Counted from the first letter of the stretch, positions 14,719 through 22,537 are shown. The stretch is 29,409 nucleotides of DNA from DATCVR01 sp036566745 (GCA_036566745.1 DATCVR010000345.1:1-29409), one strand, 5' to 3'. Notes: a model not told the origin generated them from the letters alone. Made by a program: numbers and translations.

Positions 14719-16611
14719 ATGCGTGCCCGGTTGAGCGTTCTCGCAGTATGCGGCCTTCTGGTGGCCGGATGCTCCCTCTCGCCCCACGTCGGGCCGGCCG
14801 GGCAGCTCGCTGCCGCCGCGCTCGTCTCGTTCGACGCCTGTGACGACGCCCTCGACCACCTCAAGCGCGAGGCCACCGAGCGGGTCGGCCCGTGGGGCCT
14901 GGGTGGCCTGACCGTCGCCTACGCCGAGGGCGACATGGCGATGGAGGATTCCGCCGGCGCTGACGGCCGCGCCGCCGCGCCCGCCCACTCCACCACCACC
15001 GTGCAGGAGGCCGGCGTCGACGAACCCGACATCGTCAAGACCGACGGGCGGCTGGTCGTCACCGTGGTCGGTCCGAACCTCAAGGTCGTCGACACCACCG
15101 GAGCCGCGCCCGTCGAGGTCGGCAGCCTGAAGCTCGGCGACGAGTACGCCGACGCCTCCGTCCTGCTCGAGGGCGATCGCGCCGTGGTCTTCGTGCGGAC
15201 CAGCCCGATGATCGCGTACGACACCCGCATGTCCTTCGCGCCGATGCCGGGCGAGCTCACCACCCAGGTGCTGCTGGTCGACCTCTCCGACCCGGCGTCG
15301 CCCACCGTCGAGGCCACCCTCGACGTCGACGGCGACTACCTCGACGCCCGGCTGGTCGACGGTGTGGTCCGGATGGTCGTCAGCACCTCTCCGGCGCTTG
15401 AGTTCCCGATGACCGAAGCGGACCTGAACCGCTCCGAGGACGAGCTCACGGCACGCAACAAGACCATCGTCGCCGAGTCCACCATCGACGACTGGCTGCC
15501 GTCGTACCGCCTCACCTCCGGAGGCACCGAGTCGTCCGGCCGGCTCGTCGAGTGCGACCGGCTCGAGCATCCCGAGGAGTTCGCCGGGTTCACCACCCTG
15601 AGCGTGCTCACCCTCGACCTCGCGGCCGGGCTCACCAGCGGCGATGCCGTGGGCGTCCTCACCGACGGCGACACCGTGTACGCGAGCACCGACCGGCTCT
15701 ACGTCGCCACCTCGCGCTGGACCAGCGTCGAGCCGGCCGCCGACCTGGCCCTGCTGCCCGACGGCAACACGACCACCGGCATCCACGCCTTCGTCACGGA
15801 GGGCAACGAGCCCGCGCGTTACGTCGCCTCCGGCGAGGTCGAGGGCCGCATCCTCGGCCGCTACGCGCTGTCCGAGCACGACGACGTGCTGCGCGTGGCG
15901 ACCACCACCGACCGGTGGGACGCGAGCCCCGAAGCCGACCAGAGCGAGAGCCAGCTCGTCACGCTGACCGAACGCGACGGCGAGCTGGTCGAGCTCGGCC
16001 GGGTCGGTGGGCTCGGCAAGGGCGAGCAGATCCAGGCGGTGCGCTACTTCGGACCCACGGCCTACGTCGTGACGTTCCGGCAGACCGACCCGCTCTACGT
16101 CCTCGACCTGTCCGACCCCGCCGCGCCGGCGGTCGACGGCGAGCTGAAGATCACCGGTTACTCCGCCTACCTGCACGAGGTCGGCGCGGGCCGGCTGGTC
16201 GGCGTGGGGCAGGAGGCCACCGCTGAGGGCATGACCGTGGGCGCTCAGGTCTCGCTGTTCGACGTCGCCGACCCGGCCGCGCCCACCAAGCTCGACGGTC
16301 ACCTGGTCGAGAACGCCTACTCGCAAGCGGAGTGGGACCCCCACGCCTTCCTGTACTGGCCCGAGACCAGTCAGCTCGTCGTGCCGATCGACGGCGAGGC
16401 CGTACACGGAGCGGTGGTGCTGACGGTCGGCGCCGACGCCCTCACCGAGCAGGGGGTCGTCACCTACGCGGGCGACGGCTCGGCCGAGTTCTACCCCACG
16501 GTGCTGCGCTCGATCGTCATCGGCGACTCGCTCTACACGCTGTGGTCCGACGGCATGCAGGTCAACGAGCTCGACGGCCTCGAACTCGACCACTGGCTGC
16601 CGCTGGCCTGA
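14719..16611 (+). CDS. Beta-propeller domain lipoprotein
   Basis: A 630-residue secreted lipoprotein. The signal peptide MRARLSVLAVCGLLVAGC has a positive start, a hydrophobic core and a lipobox VAG-C with Cys18. The mature part holds a beta-propeller-type domain (secreted beta-propeller family, Pfam Beta_propel). Blade-like repeats include VQEAGVDEPDIVKTDGRLVV, LLVDLSDPASPTVEATLDV, YVLDLSDPAAPAVDGELKI and LFDVADPAAPTKLDGHL. QEAGVDEPDIVKTDG is a hallmark of the family. No catalytic role is established; surface binding is likely. The start at 14719 is chosen because it gives the clean signal peptide; in-frame GTGs at 14683 and 14704 would add residues before it. No partner gene is adjacent. 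Confidence 0.9.
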   Translation: MRARLSVLAVCGLLVAGCSLSPHVGPAGQLAAAALVSFDACDDALDHLKREATERVGPWGLGGLTVAYAEGDMAMEDSAGADGRAAAPAHSTTTVQEAGVDEPDIVKTDGRLVVTVVGPNLKVVDTTGAAPVEVGSLKLGDEYADASVLLEGDRAVVFVRTSPMIAYDTRMSFAPMPGELTTQVLLVDLSDPASPTVEATLDVDGDYLDARLVDGVVRMVVSTSPALEFPMTEADLNRSEDELTARNKTIVAESTIDDWLPSYRLTSGGTESSGRLVECDRLEHPEEFAGFTTLSVLTLDLAAGLTSGDAVGVLTDGDTVYASTDRLYVATSRWTSVEPAADLALLPDGNTTTGIHAFVTEGNEPARYVASGEVEGRILGRYALSEHDDVLRVATTTDRWDASPEADQSESQLVTLTERDGELVELGRVGGLGKGEQIQAVRYFGPTAYVVTFRQTDPLYVLDLSDPAAPAVDGELKITGYSAYLHEVGAGRLVGVGQEATAEGMTVGAQVSLFDVADPAAPTKLDGHLVENAYSQAEWDPHAFLYWPETSQLVVPIDGEAVHGAVVLTVGADALTEQGVVTYAGDGSAEFYPTVLRSIVIGDSLYTLWSDGMQVNELDGLELDHWLPLA

Positions 16612-16977
16612 CCAGGGCCGGAGCGGGGCCGGACCGCGGCCTGACCCGGGTCGCCGGACAGCCCTGATCGTCGATGCGTGCGGTATCTGTGCGCGACTCG
16701 GCCCGGGCGGCCACGTGCAGAAACGCCGCGCCCGCCGAGGTGGAGGTCTACCGGCACCAGCTGATGAAGTACGTGGCCGCCGAACGCGGACGAGCAGGCC
16801 TGCCGCTGATGTCGTTCGTCGACCGCCGAGCCGGAGGCAGCGGTGCCCCAGGCAGCCGAGCCGGAGGCAGTCGAGCGCGGTCCCTGGCCGTGGCGTACTA
16901 CACGTTCTGGCTCTACAACCACGACCGCCGGCCCTCCATCGCGTGGCGGCCGCTCGACGCACGCTGACCCGCGGCCG
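16612..16977. other. 366-base gap with a 16-bp direct repeat and a doubtful small frame
   Basis: Lies between the convergent beta-propeller and DUF6624 genes. GCCGAGCCGGAGGCAG occurs at 16825-16840 and again at 16855-16870, a 30-base period. An open frame on the plus strand (16674-16967, 97 codons) contains the repeat. It ends in FWLYNHDRRPSIAWRP, which vaguely recalls the YN-x-x-R-x-H-S end of IS3/IS481-type transposases, but it lacks a ribosome binding site and the rest does not match. It could be a decayed insertion-sequence fragment or simply non-coding. No inverted repeat flanks were seen. Confidence 0.3.
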
Positions 16978-17649
16978 TCATTCAGCCGCACAGTCGGCCG
17001 CGAAGATCGCGAGATTGTCGGCGAGCGGTTCGAGGCCGACGCCGGCCCGGCGCCGGTCGACCTCACCGGGATCGGAGATCGGCGTGGCCGGCTCGGCGAC
17101 CCCGCCGCGGCAGCGGATCTGGGTGCCGTAGGTCTGCTCGGCGCCGGTGTTGACGGCAACCCGATCGTCGAGAAAGGCCAGCTCGGAGGCGTCGGCCCGG
17201 CCGGCCGCCACGGCATCGGCCATGAGACCGAGCGCGCGCTGCTGGAACGCGACGTCGACGTCGGCGTGCTGGGCGATGAGCCAGGCCGCGCTGGCACCGT
17301 CCTCACCCACAAGGTCGGACGACGGCCAGCCGTGCGCGTCGATGATCTCCGCCAGACGCGCCGCCCGATCGGCGTCGCCGTTGGTCGCGGCCTGGCCGGT
17401 CCGCTCGGCCTGGTCGGCCGCCTGCAGGTCGAGCAGCTCCTGTCGCAACGCGGCCGGATCCAGCCTCGCCGATGGCTCGGCGGCGGACGGCCGGCCTACC
17501 GACGGCTGGGTGGCGGAGGGCGCCACGCTCGTCGGAGCCGTGTTCGTCGACGACGGGGCAGGCGTGGCGGGCGAACAAGCACCGGACAGCACGGCCAGCA
17601 CCGCGACGACGGGCGTCACGACGGTCGGCAGGTGAACACGCGGACTCAG
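16978..17649 (-). CDS. DUF6624 protein, exported, probable CTG start
   Basis: About 223 residues from CTG at 17649, or 213 from a GTG at 17619. The DUF6624 domain (about 62-220) is recognised by AEIIDAHGWPSSDLVGEDGA, AAWLIAQHADVDVAFQQRAL, LAFLDDRVAVNTG, YGTQ and ISDPGEVDRRRAGVGLEPL. It follows a hydrophobic stretch ending in LSGAC and a Pro/Ser/Thr-rich linker, so the protein is probably a secreted lipoprotein, though Ser at -3 makes the lipobox imperfect. The CTG start is preferred because GGAGGAGG lies 5 bases before it and it adds an Arg/His n-region to the signal peptide; the GTG has neither. It follows the Lrp gene by 36 bases. Function unknown. Confidence 0.8.
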   Translation of the reverse strand: MSPRVHLPTVVTPVVAVLAVLSGACSPATPAPSSTNTAPTSVAPSATQPSVGRPSAAEPSARLDPAALRQELLDLQAADQAERTGQAATNGDADRAARLAEIIDAHGWPSSDLVGEDGASAAWLIAQHADVDVAFQQRALGLMADAVAAGRADASELAFLDDRVAVNTGAEQTYGTQIRCRGGVAEPATPISDPGEVDRRRAGVGLEPLADNLAIFAADCAAE

Positions 17650-17654
17650 CGCCG

Positions 17655-17664
17655 CCTCCTCCCC
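17655..17664 (-). promoter_or_regulatory. Strong ribosome binding site that points to a CTG start
   Basis: GGGGAGGAGG on the minus strand ends 5 bases before CTG (17649). The nearest ATG/GTG/TTG at usable distance is a GTG that is out of frame and runs into a stop after seven codons. The in-frame GTG at 17619 is 35 bases away. Confidence 0.6.
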
Positions 17665-17685
17665 GTGGGCTGGGCGGACGATCAG

Positions 17686-18177
17686 TTACGAGTATTCGCC
17701 CTCCGGCGTGGCAAGGGAACCTCGTGGATCACGGGTGGGGATGTGCACCGGGCGCTCGAACGACGTCTCGAGCACGACGATCGTCTGAGTGTCGGTGACG
17801 CCCTCGACGTCGAAGATCCTCCGCAGGACGCCCTGGACGTCGGCCGTCGTCGCGGTACGGACCTTGACCATGAGGCTGGCCGGCCCGGCGATCACCTGAG
17901 CCTCCTCGATCTCGGCGATCGCGGCGAGGGCATCGCGCGTGGACTCGCCGCCCATCCAGGCGTCGCCGTTGACGAGTACGTAGGCGAGGACACCCCGGCC
18001 CACCGCGACGGGGTCGACCTCGATGGTGGTGCGGCGGATGACGCCGCGATCGCGGAGCTTGCGGACCCGCTCGTGCGCGGTCGCTGCCGACAGGCCCACG
18101 GCCGTGCCCAGCGCGGCATAGGACTGGCCGGCGTCGCGCTGGAGCTCACCGAGCAGGATCCGATCGACCTCGTCCAC
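17686..18177 (-). CDS. Lrp/AsnC family transcriptional regulator
   Basis: A 163-residue regulator with the standard two parts. Residues 1-60 are the HTH: MDEVDRILLGELQRDAGQSY, then LGTAVGLSAATAHERVRKLRDRGVI. The C-terminal half is the RAM effector domain (ALAAIAEIEEAQVIAGPASLMVKVRTAT, then IFDVEGVTDTQTIVVL), which usually binds amino acids and drives octamer assembly. The GTG at 18177 is chosen since GAGGGAG lies 8 bases upstream and the protein then begins at the conserved LD-x-x-D-like motif; a GTG at 18186 is an alternative. It diverges from the SMP-30 gene. A perfect inverted repeat at 18208-18230 probably serves autoregulation and control of that gene. Confidence 0.92.
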   Translation of the reverse strand: MDEVDRILLGELQRDAGQSYAALGTAVGLSAATAHERVRKLRDRGVIRRTTIEVDPVAVGRGVLAYVLVNGDAWMGGESTRDALAAIAEIEEAQVIAGPASLMVKVRTATTADVQGVLRRIFDVEGVTDTQTIVVLETSFERPVHIPTRDPRGSLATPEGEYS

Positions 18178-18207
18178 GACGTCCACTCCCTCGAGGATCT
18201 CGACCCA

Positions 18208-18230
18208 ACATCCGGAGATTGACCGGATGT
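18208..18230. promoter_or_regulatory. Perfect inverted repeat, probable Lrp operator
   Basis: ACATCCGG (18208-18215) and CCGGATGT (18223-18230) are perfect arms around a 7-base AT-rich centre. This overlaps the -35 box of the SMP-30 gene (18219-18224) and lies just before the Lrp gene. Binding would block the SMP-30 promoter and could also block Lrp transcription. Confidence 0.65.
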
Positions 18231-18246
18231 CATTCGGCGATACTAT
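18219..18246 (+). promoter_or_regulatory. Promoter of the SMP-30 gene
   Basis: TTGACC (18219-18224) and TACTAT (18241-18246) are 16 bases apart, one of the best sigma-70-like promoters in the window. The -10 lies in a second short palindrome, GCGATA-C-TATCGC (18237-18249). On the other strand TAGTAT (18240-18245) could be the -10 of the Lrp gene. An AAGGAG site (18270-18275) precedes the GTG at 18282. Confidence 0.6.
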
Positions 18247-18281
18247 CGCTTTGCCTGACAGAAGCACCTAAGGAGTCAGTT

Positions 18282-19182
18282 GTGCCTGACGTTGTCAAGA
18301 CGCGGTTCGAGGTGATCGACGAGCGGTTCCGGCCGTGCAACGGCGACGAGTGGATGGAGCGCCTGTTCACCGGCGGCCGCTGGACCGAGGGGCCCGCCTA
18401 CTTCCCGGCCGGCCGCTACCTCCTGTTCAGCGACATCCCGAACGACCGCGTCCTGCGCTGGGACGAGACCACGGGTGCGGTCGGCGTGTGGCGCCAGCCC
18501 GCCGGATACGCCAACGGGCACACCGTCGATCGGCTGGGCCGGCTCGTCAGCTGCGAGCAGGGCGAGCGCCGGGTGACCCGGATCGAGCATGACGGCAGCA
18601 CCACCGTGCTGGCCGAGCGCTACGACGGCAAGCGCCTGAACAGCCCCAACGACGTCGTCGAGCACTCCGACGGGGTCGCTGTGGTTCACCGACCCCGACT
18701 ACGGGATCACCAGCGACTACGAGGGCAACAGGGGCGAGAGCGAGATCGGCGCCTGCCACGTGTACCGCGTCGACCCCGGCACCGGCGAGGTGCGGATCGT
18801 CGCCGACGACATCGTGCGGCCCAACGGCCTGGCGTTCACCGCCGACGAGCAGCAGCTCTACGTCGTCGACACCCGCAGCAAGCACCTCCGGCGCTTCGAC
18901 GTCGACGACGACCGGCTCAGCGGTGGCGAGATCTTCGCCGGGTGCGACGCCGGCTCCTTCGACGGCGTCCGGATCGACGACGCCGGACGGGTCTGGGCAG
19001 CCGCCTACGACGGCCTGCACTGCTTCGACCCCGACGGCACGCTCATCGGCAAGCTCCTCGTCCCGGAGATCGTCGCCAACTTCACCTTCGGCGGCCCGAA
19101 GCGCAACCAGCTCTTCATCTGCGCGTCGAGCTCGGTGTACGGCGTCCGGGTGAACTTCGCGGGAGCCCGGTACCCGGCCTGA
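18282..19182 (+). pseudogene. SMP-30/gluconolactonase-like gene with a one-base frameshift
   Basis: The frame from the GTG at 18282 (RBS AAGGAG at 18270) reads FTGGRWTEGPAYFPAGRYL, LFSDIPNDRVLRWD and LNSPNDVVEHSDG, typical of the SMP-30/gluconolactonase/LRE six-blade propeller. After GGGG at 18672-18675 the match jumps to the next frame, which continues LWFTDPDYGI, VRPNGLAFTADEQQLYVVD and FDGVRIDDAGRVWAAAYDGLHCF to the stop at 19180-19182. Removing one G restores a 299-residue protein, the normal length. The family hydrolyses sugar lactones with a bound metal in the cytosol. This is either a true recent frameshift or a base error in the G run. The strong promoter and the good conservation of both halves favour a very recent event or error. 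Confidence 0.85.
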
Positions 19183-19185
19183 CCA

Positions 19186-19201
19186 CGTGGCGCCGGCCAC
19201 G
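19186..19201. terminator. Hairpin between the SMP-30 and DUF5701 genes
   Basis: CGTGGC-GCCG-GCCACG, a perfect 6-bp stem with a tetraloop, begins 4 bases after the SMP-30 stop. It lies in the 43-base gap between two convergent genes and may act in both directions. There is no T tract. Confidence 0.5.
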
Positions 19202-19225
19202 AGGTCGGGCGCCGGGCACCGTCGA

Positions 19226-19915
19226 TCAGGCCGATCGCGCGCCACAGGACGCGGCACCCAGCCAGGTGTGGACATTGCCGGCCCAGCAGAACCCGAGCTT
19301 GGGGCTGCGGTTGCTGATCCACAGGCCGGGCACCCGGCGGTCGCCGCATCGCGACCCCGCCAGCTGGAAACAGTTGTTCTTCTCCAGCGAGTCGGGGAAG
19401 AGCGTGACGAAGGCGATGCCCTCGTCCACGGTCAGCGGCGTCCGCCCCTGACCGGTGAGGATCACCAAGGCGTCGTCGGGCGAGATGTTCAGCGTCTCCT
19501 TGCCGCGGTCGACGTCGAACACCAGGTACGCGTCGGCTGCGGGGACGCCGATGCCGTCGATCGGCTCGAACCGGTCGATGTCCGCCGTGTCCTTCGACAG
19601 GAAGCCCGGCCGTCCACCCAGCTCGGTGAGCTCGATCGTGGCGGACGGGGCCGCCACCCGTCCGGACACCACGAGCACGAACGGCACGTTGGACCGCGTG
19701 GGCGGGCTCATCGACGCCGCACGCGCCACGGCCTGGCCCCGCAGCGGCGCCACCAACGCGGCGAAGCCGTCGCCGTCCAGTCCGGCCACGGCCGGGTAGC
19801 CCTTGTCGACGAGCACGCCCACCTGGCGATCGAACTCCGCACCTGCGTCGTAGTGGGGGTCGTCCTGACCGGACGTGACCTGCGGGAAGGCGGAGTGGGC
19901 GAGCTGCTGAGACAT
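19226..19915 (-). CDS. DUF5701 family protein
   Basis: A 229-residue soluble protein without signal peptide or membrane segment. Recognisable DUF5701 blocks are EFDRQVGVLVDKGYPAVAGL near the start, ADAYLVFDVDRGKETLNISP, GRTPLTVDEGIAFVTLFPD, LEKNNCFQLAGSRCGDRRVP and the C-terminal LGFCWAGNVHTWLGAASC. The conserved Cys, His and Trp residues at the C-terminus hint at a binding or catalytic site, but no function is known for the family. The ATG at 19915 follows GAAAGGA with 6-base spacing. A perfect 17-bp palindrome lies 37 bases upstream, between this gene and the DJ-1/PfpI gene, so it can be controlled separately from the genes before it. Confidence 0.85.
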   Translation of the reverse strand: MSQQLAHSAFPQVTSGQDDPHYDAGAEFDRQVGVLVDKGYPAVAGLDGDGFAALVAPLRGQAVARAASMSPPTRSNVPFVLVVSGRVAAPSATIELTELGGRPGFLSKDTADIDRFEPIDGIGVPAADAYLVFDVDRGKETLNISPDDALVILTGQGRTPLTVDEGIAFVTLFPDSLEKNNCFQLAGSRCGDRRVPGLWISNRSPKLGFCWAGNVHTWLGAASCGARSA

Positions 19916-19951
19916 CCGTGGTCCTTTCGATCGCTGGGTGCGACGACATGA

Positions 19952-19968
19952 ACCGTACGCCGTACGGT
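19952..19968. promoter_or_regulatory. Perfect 17-bp palindrome upstream of the DUF5701 gene
   Basis: ACCGTACG-C-CGTACGGT, perfect 8-bp arms around one base, directly after the DJ-1/PfpI stop (19971) and 37 bases before the DUF5701 start. The form resembles operators of TetR-family repressors. No TetR gene is next to it, so the regulator would be encoded elsewhere. Confidence 0.6.
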
Positions 19969-19970
19969 AT

Positions 19971-20627
19971 CTATTCCCGCGGCACTGTCTCGACGACCGG
20001 TGCAGCCACGAACCCCGCGTCCGCGAGCTCGCGTGCCGCGCGTGGCGCGGTCGCCAGCGACCCGGCGTCGAACGGAGGCTGCGGGTCGTACTCGATGGTG
20101 AGCTGGATGGCCTGCGCGGTCGTATCTCCGGCGATCCGGGCGGCGAGGGCCAGCGCCATGTCGATGCCCGCGGACACCCCGGCGGCCGTGACGACCTGCC
20201 CCTCGAACACCACTCGCCGCGCGAGGTAGGTCGCGCCGAACGACTCCAGCGTGTCGACCGCCCGCCAGTGGGTGGTCGCCGTCAGGCCGGTCAGGATCCC
20301 AGCCGCGCCGAGCAGCAGTGCGCCGGTACACACCGACGTGGTCCAGGTCGCGGCGGCGTGCATCCGCCGGATCCAGCCGAGGAACTCGTCGTCGTCGAGA
20401 AGCACGCGCGCGCCCGGCCCGCCGGGAACCACCAGCATGTCGCACGTGTCGACGTCAGCGAACGTGGCGTCGGCCGTCACGGCCAGGTGACCGGCGTTGT
20501 TGCGCACCGGGCCGGTGGCGGCGGCGGTGAAGACGACCTCGGCACCCGGCAGGAACCGGAGCACCTCGTAGGGCCCGACGGCGTCGAGTGCGGTGAACCC
20601 GTCGAACAGCGGGATGGCGATGCGCAT
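19971..20627 (-). CDS. DJ-1/PfpI family protein (isonitrile hydratase-like)
   Basis: A 218-residue protein of the class I glutamine amidotransferase-like superfamily. The nucleophile elbow is Cys100 in TTSVCTGALLLGAAGIL. The N-terminal IPLFDGFTALDAVGPYEVLRFLPG and the VVPGGPGA loop are typical of PfpI/ThiJ members close to isonitrile hydratase. TTHWRAVDTLESFGA and VVTAAGVSAGIDMALAL follow. The reaction (hydration of an isonitrile, or glyoxalase III-like chemistry) is inferred from family resemblance only. A GAGAGG site 6 bases before the ATG overlaps the end region of the AraC-type regulator gene, just 10 bases upstream, so the two are co-transcribed. Confidence 0.88.
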   Translation of the reverse strand: MRIAIPLFDGFTALDAVGPYEVLRFLPGAEVVFTAAATGPVRNNAGHLAVTADATFADVDTCDMLVVPGGPGARVLLDDDEFLGWIRRMHAAATWTTSVCTGALLLGAAGILTGLTATTHWRAVDTLESFGATYLARRVVFEGQVVTAAGVSAGIDMALALAARIAGDTTAQAIQLTIEYDPQPPFDAGSLATAPRAARELADAGFVAAPVVETVPRE

Positions 20628-20637
20628 GGACGACCTC

Positions 20638-21660
20638 TCAGACTTCGTGCCGACCGGAGACCGCGGTCCCGGCCGGGGAGAAATGGTGGCGATACTGCCC
20701 GGGCGTGAGGTCCAGGACCCGCCGGAAGGCGCGATGCAAGGTCTCGGTGGTGCCGAAGCCGCAGGTGCGAGCCACGGCGTCGATCGTGCTGTCGGTGCTC
20801 TCGAGGAGGCGCTGGGCCGCCTCGATCCGCGCTGCCTCGACGTAGGCCGCCGGCGTCCGCCCGGTCTCGGCGGCGAACACCCGGGCGAAGTTGCGCTCGC
20901 TCATCCCGGCCCGGTCGGCGAGGGCGGACACCGTGAGATCACCGCCGAGGTGGTCGGCGACCCACGCCTGAACGTCGCGGAGCGGCTCGCGGGTGGGGCG
21001 CTGAGCCGCGAGCTGGGCGCTGAACTGGGCTTGGTGCCCCGGCCGCTGGACGAACATCACCAACCGCCGCGCGACCTCCCGCGACACCTCGGCGCCGAGG
21101 TCGGCCTCGACCATCGCCAGCGCAAGGTCCATTCCTGCCGTGACGCCAGCTGACGTCCAGACCTCGCCGTCGCGCACGAACACCGGATCCGGGTCGACGG
21201 TCACGGCAGGATGGGCCTCGGCCAGTTCGGCACACGAGGCCCAGTGCGTCACCGCTCGCCGCCCGTCGAGCAATCCGGCCGTGGCCAGCAGGAACGCACC
21301 GCTGCACACCGAAGCCACCCGCCTGGACCGCCGGGCGGCCAGCGCCACCGCCTCGATCAGGCGATCGTCGGCACAGGCCGCGACCCGACCCGGGCCGCCC
21401 ACCACCAGGAGGGTGTCGATGGCCCCGGTGCACGCGTCGAGATCGCCGACCGGGCCGACGGTCAGCCCGTTCCGCGACCGGACCGATCCCGCCGACCCAG
21501 CCGAGGACGCGCCCGCGGCGGCGATCTCCAGCTGGTACCCCGAGCCGTCCGGTGCGTACCGCGTGGCCTGCGCGAACACCTCATGCGGCCCGGTCAGGTC
21601 GAGCACCTGGAAGTCGGGGTAGACCACGACGACGACACGATGACTGCTCACGACGTCCAT
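20638..21660 (-). CDS. GlxA-type AraC-family regulator with DJ-1/PfpI sensor domain
   Basis: A 340-residue fusion. Residues about 1-190 are a DJ-1/PfpI-like domain (VVYPDFQVLDLTGPHEVF, LLVVGGPG, and Cys119 in ASVCSGAFLLATAGLL). Residues about 230-330 are an AraC DNA-binding domain with two helix-turn-helices (LTVSALADRAGMSERNFARVF and IDAVARTCGFGTTETLHRAF). Such regulators activate genes in response to small metabolites. The ATG at 21660 gives a natural N-terminus; longer frames upstream do not resemble the family. Its 3' end is 10 bases from the DJ-1/PfpI enzyme gene, which shares the sensor fold and is its likely target. Confidence 0.92.
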   Translation of the reverse strand: MDVVSSHRVVVVVYPDFQVLDLTGPHEVFAQATRYAPDGSGYQLEIAAAGASSAGSAGSVRSRNGLTVGPVGDLDACTGAIDTLLVVGGPGRVAACADDRLIEAVALAARRSRRVASVCSGAFLLATAGLLDGRRAVTHWASCAELAEAHPAVTVDPDPVFVRDGEVWTSAGVTAGMDLALAMVEADLGAEVSREVARRLVMFVQRPGHQAQFSAQLAAQRPTREPLRDVQAWVADHLGGDLTVSALADRAGMSERNFARVFAAETGRTPAAYVEAARIEAAQRLLESTDSTIDAVARTCGFGTTETLHRAFRRVLDLTPGQYRHHFSPAGTAVSGRHEV

Positions 21661-21742
21661 CGTGGCGGGTTCATCGTTGTGGCGGCAATGACACAAAGAT
21701 GACGTTTCCAGCCACGGCGTTGGCCCCGCGACGGCCGCCGCG

Positions 21743-22537
21743 TCAGGCGGTCTTGTCCAGGCCTCCGTCCACCACGTAGTCGGCGCCGGTGATGTTGCGA
21801 GCCCGCGCCGACGCAAGGAACAGCACGACGTCGGCCACCTCCTCGGGCTCGCTCACCGGGCCTGTCGTGATGTTCATCGACTCCGGCAGCACTTGGTCCA
21901 TGAAGTCTGCGGCGCTCGTCCCGGCCTGGCCGGCCATCAGGTCGGCGAAGGCGCCGGGCGCGGTCCACATCGGCGTTCGGACCGGGCCCGGCGAGACCGT
22001 GTTGACCCGGATGCCCTGCGACGCGAACTCCTCCGACAGCGCGGTGCCGACGTTGGTCAACGCGGCCTTGGCGGCGCAGTACGGAGCGATGAACGGCATC
22101 GCGAGCCGGGCATTGAGCGAGCTGACATTGACGATCGCGCCGCCGCCCGCGGCCAGCATCGCCGGGATCGCGGCGCGGGCCGCACGCACGGCGCTGAAGA
22201 ACGTGATGTCCATGATGCGTTGCCAGTGCTCGTCCGTGAGCTCGACGATCGAGGAGACGGGTTCGCTCGCCCCGACGTTGTTGACCAGGATGTCGACCCC
22301 GCCGTGGACGTCGATGGCCCGCTGTACGAGGCGGCCAGGGCCGTCGGGTGTGGCCAGGTCGACCTCCACCGCCTCGACACCGTGGGCCGTGCCGAGCTCG
22401 GCGAGCTCCGCCGAGGGCCGGCGGGAGCCGACCACCACCCGGGCGCCTTCGAGCGCCAGGGCCCGCGCCGTCGCGAGGCCGATGCCCTTGCTGCCACCGG
22501 TCACGACAGCGATCTTGTCCTTGAGTTCGAGGTCCAT
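21743..22537 (-). CDS. Short-chain dehydrogenase/reductase (SDR)
   Basis: A 264-residue classical SDR that would oxidise or reduce an alcohol/carbonyl with NAD(P). The nucleotide-binding motif is TGGSKGIG (13-20), the structural motif NNVG lies near residue 86, and the catalytic set is Ser139/Ser140, Tyr153 and Lys157 in YCAAK. VSPGPVRTPM and the final NITGADYVVDGGLDKTA are typical of the family. The substrate is unknown. The ATG at 22537 is preferred to an in-frame GTG two codons upstream; neither has a clear ribosome binding site. It lies 30 bases after the MFS gene and is probably in its operon. Confidence 0.92.
   Translation of the reverse strand: MDLELKDKIAVVTGGSKGIGLATARALALEGARVVVGSRRPSAELAELGTAHGVEAVEVDLATPDGPGRLVQRAIDVHGGVDILVNNVGASEPVSSIVELTDEHWQRIMDITFFSAVRAARAAIPAMLAAGGGAIVNVSSLNARLAMPFIAPYCAAKAALTNVGTALSEEFASQGIRVNTVSPGPVRTPMWTAPGAFADLMAGQAGTSAADFMDQVLPESMNITTGPVSEPEEVADVVLFLASARARNITGADYVVDGGLDKTA

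Noticed and set aside
14407..16962. Long open frame (851 codons) on the minus strand
   Set aside because: It is antisense to the MocR end and the whole beta-propeller gene, is of odd composition (Gly/Arg/His rich) and has no family match; a high-GC shadow.
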